Shown: one piece after another, positions 62,605 to 64,000 of the stretch
How the letters are laid out: the number at the start of each line of letters is the position of its first letter
How positions within the stretch are numbered: the stretch's first letter is position 1
From: Parasutterella muris
Lineage (GTDB): Bacteria; Pseudomonadota; Gammaproteobacteria; Burkholderiales; Burkholderiaceae_F
Assembly (NCBI RefSeq): GCF_943193095.1
Contig: NZ_CALPCV010000009.1
Span: forward strand, 1 to 64,000
Direction: 5' to 3'
DNA length: 64,000 nucleotides
The notes under the pieces: generated by a model
Told to the model about the DNA's origin: nothing
The model's database searches: none
What the model saw: only the letters and a program-made list of their open reading frames with translations
Program-made: the position numbers and the translations under genes

Positions 62605-64000
62605 ATGTCCGGAATCATGAAGTCCTCCCTCTTCTTCTCTAAGAAAGTCGGTTCATACTCCGACGGCTGGGGTGAAGTTGTAGAGCAGGACAGAGGCTGG
62701 GAACAGGCTTATCGGGATCGTTGGGCTCACGATAAGATCGTTCGTTCCACCCACGGCGTAAACTGCACCGGCTCATGCAGCTGGCAGGTCTACGTAAAAG
62801 ACGGAATCGTCGTGTGGGAAACTCAGGAAACAGATTACCCGCCCACACCGCCCGGAGTACCGAATCATGAACCGAGAGGCTGCCCGAGAGGCGCAAGCTA
62901 CTCTTGGTATCTGTACTCTGCTTCACGCGTCAAACACCCGCTGATCAGAGCCGAACTCAAAGAACTTTGGAGAAACGCCCGCAAGACGATGAAACCGCTT
63001 GAAGCGTGGGCAAGCATCGTCGAGGACCAACAGGCGAGAAAGTCCTATACGTCCGTTCGCGGCTTGGGCGGTCTTGTTCGCACAACATGGGATGAGGCGC
63101 TCGAAATTATTGCCGCAGCCAACCTCTATACCGTTAAGAAATACGGTCCCGACCGCATTTCTGGTTTCTCGCCGATTCCGGGCTATTCCATGGTCTCATA
63201 CGGAGCAGGCACTCGCTATCTGAGTCTGATTGGAGGTGCCCTTCTTTCCTTCTATGACTGGTACTGCGACCTTCCTCCGTCTTCTCCTCAAACATGGGGA
63301 GAACAGACCGACGTACCGGAATCCGAAGCGTGGTACTACTCGAGCTACATCATTGTTTGGGGCACCAATATTTCGATGACGCGTACTCCGGACGCGCACT
63401 TTCTGACTGAATGCCGCTACAACGGCACTAAGGTCGTCAATGTCTGCCCGGACTACGTTGAAGTGACAAAAGATGCGGATTGGTGGATTCATCCCAAACA
63501 GGCTACCGACGCGGCTTTCGCAATGGCGGTGAGCCATGTCATCTTTAAAGAGTTCCACTACGAGCATCCCGATCCGTACTTCACCGAGTACTGCCGCAAT
63601 CTCACCGACTTCCCGATCCTTGTGACCATGGAGCCCCGTGAGGACGGCCGGTTCACCGCAGGAAGATACCTTCGCGCATGCGACATCGGCTACAGTGCCG
63701 ATAAGACCAACAACCCGGAGTGGAAAACCGTCGTCTGGAATGAATTAGATGATTCACTTGCTGTCCCGCAGGGCTCAATGGGCTACCGTTGGGGACAGAA
63801 AGAAGGTCAGGACCTCGGCAAATGGAACCTGCACGAAGTGGACGGCGAAAGCGGAAAATCCGTAAAGCCTAAACTCACGTTTGTCAAGGACTCCGACGCG
63901 GTTATCGATGTCTGCTTCCCGTATTTCGGCGGCAGGGAAAGAGACGGCTTCCCCAACAATGCGATGCCCTCCGATATCATGGTCCGTAAGGTCCCGGTTA
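62605..64000 (+). CDS. narG: respiratory nitrate reductase alpha subunit NarG (5' part, cut by window end)
   Basis: 465 codons are present out of an expected ~1240. The N-terminus carries the membrane-bound Nar cluster site with His in place of the first Cys (STHGVNCTGSCSW: His50, Cys54, Cys58; Cys93 in RGCPRGA). The molybdenum-binding segment SFYDWYCDLPPSSPQTWGEQ and IIVWGTNISMTRTPDAHFLT follow. CTGGAGAAC precedes the ATG. NarG reduces nitrate on the cytoplasmic side with electrons from NarHI, which should lie beyond the window. Confidence 0.97.
   Translation, partial: MSGIMKSSLFFSKKVGSYSDGWGEVVEQDRGWEQAYRDRWAHDKIVRSTHGVNCTGSCSWQVYVKDGIVVWETQETDYPPTPPGVPNHEPRGCPRGASYSWYLYSASRVKHPLIRAELKELWRNARKTMKPLEAWASIVEDQQARKSYTSVRGLGGLVRTTWDEALEIIAAANLYTVKKYGPDRISGFSPIPGYSMVSYGAGTRYLSLIGGALLSFYDWYCDLPPSSPQTWGEQTDVPESEAWYYSSYIIVWGTNISMTRTPDAHFLTECRYNGTKVVNVCPDYVEVTKDADWWIHPKQATDAAFAMAVSHVIFKEFHYEHPDPYFTEYCRNLTDFPILVTMEPREDGRFTAGRYLRACDIGYSADKTNNPEWKTVVWNELDDSLAVPQGSMGYRWGQKEGQDLGKWNLHEVDGESGKSVKPKLTFVKDSDAVIDVCFPYFGGRERDGFPNNAMPSDIMVRKVPV

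Noticed and set aside
1..64000. CRISPR arrays, rRNA, tRNA, restriction-modification or toxin-antitoxin genes.
   Set aside because: None was seen on reading; no regular spaced repeats, no tRNA-like cloverleaf and no defence-family motifs.

Overview
The window looks like a chromosomal segment of an anaerobic, host-associated betaproteobacterium of the Sutterellaceae type (Sutterella/Parasutterella/Duodenibacillus-like). This is inferred from gene content: a nar nitrate respiration locus, an anaerobic C4-dicarboxylate carrier, many exported flavoprotein reductases, TtrS/TtrR-like sensor pairs, autotransporters with long signal peptides, and mixed 40-50% GC. No rRNA, tRNA or CRISPR array was seen.

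Layout. 1-6.9 kb: a LysR gene broken at a G9 tract, a subtilisin-type autotransporter, and a Dcu carrier followed by a 38-residue membrane peptide. 7.0-13.7 kb (minus): cassette A, made of an exported type I 3-dehydroquinate dehydratase, an FMN/FAD flavocytochrome-like reductase, a PhnD-domain sensor kinase, a FixJ-type regulator and a second flavoprotein. 13.9-17.5 kb: an FecBCDE-like metal/chelate ABC importer with a methyltransferase. 17.8-25.1 kb: a lipoprotein lipase, an EamA exporter, trpBA behind a T-box leader, and a UshA-like lipoprotein. 25.5 kb: a solitary tyrosine recombinase. 27.2-31.7 kb: cassette B (sensor, regulator, flavoprotein, tetraheme cytochrome c). 31.9-37.3 kb: Ktr/Trk potassium uptake and a hybrid kinase. 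37.3-42.8 kb: an HMA/TM protein, one reading frame joining a LysR regulator to a P1B-type ATPase, a divergent nitrilase, and a permease. 42.9-45.7 kb: a HAD hydrolase, a threonine synthase-like enzyme and an Lrp regulator. 45.8-52.6 kb: cassette C (sensor, regulator, two flavoproteins, then an NMO/FabK-like enzyme). 52.9-58.7 kb: a lipoprotein and a giant autotransporter split by one in-frame amber codon. 59.5-64 kb: EamA, narJ (divergent), narK and the start of narG.

How it fits together. The dominant theme is anaerobic respiration with organic acceptors. Three copies of the same module (periplasmic-binding-domain histidine kinase, FixJ-type regulator, exported FAD reductase) each appear dedicated to a different acceptor. 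Their reductases differ at the positions that hold substrate and donate the proton in fumarate reductase, so the acceptors probably differ. Cassette A adds an exported dehydroquinate dehydratase, which could make an enone acceptor (3-dehydroshikimate) outside the cytoplasm. Nitrate respiration sits beside these modules.

The two most unusual items are the LysR::P-type ATPase fusion (37.7-40.5 kb) and a complete tryptophan T-box leader, normally a Gram-positive device, in front of trpBA (23.1-23.4 kb). All function calls come from reading motifs by eye; no database search was run.
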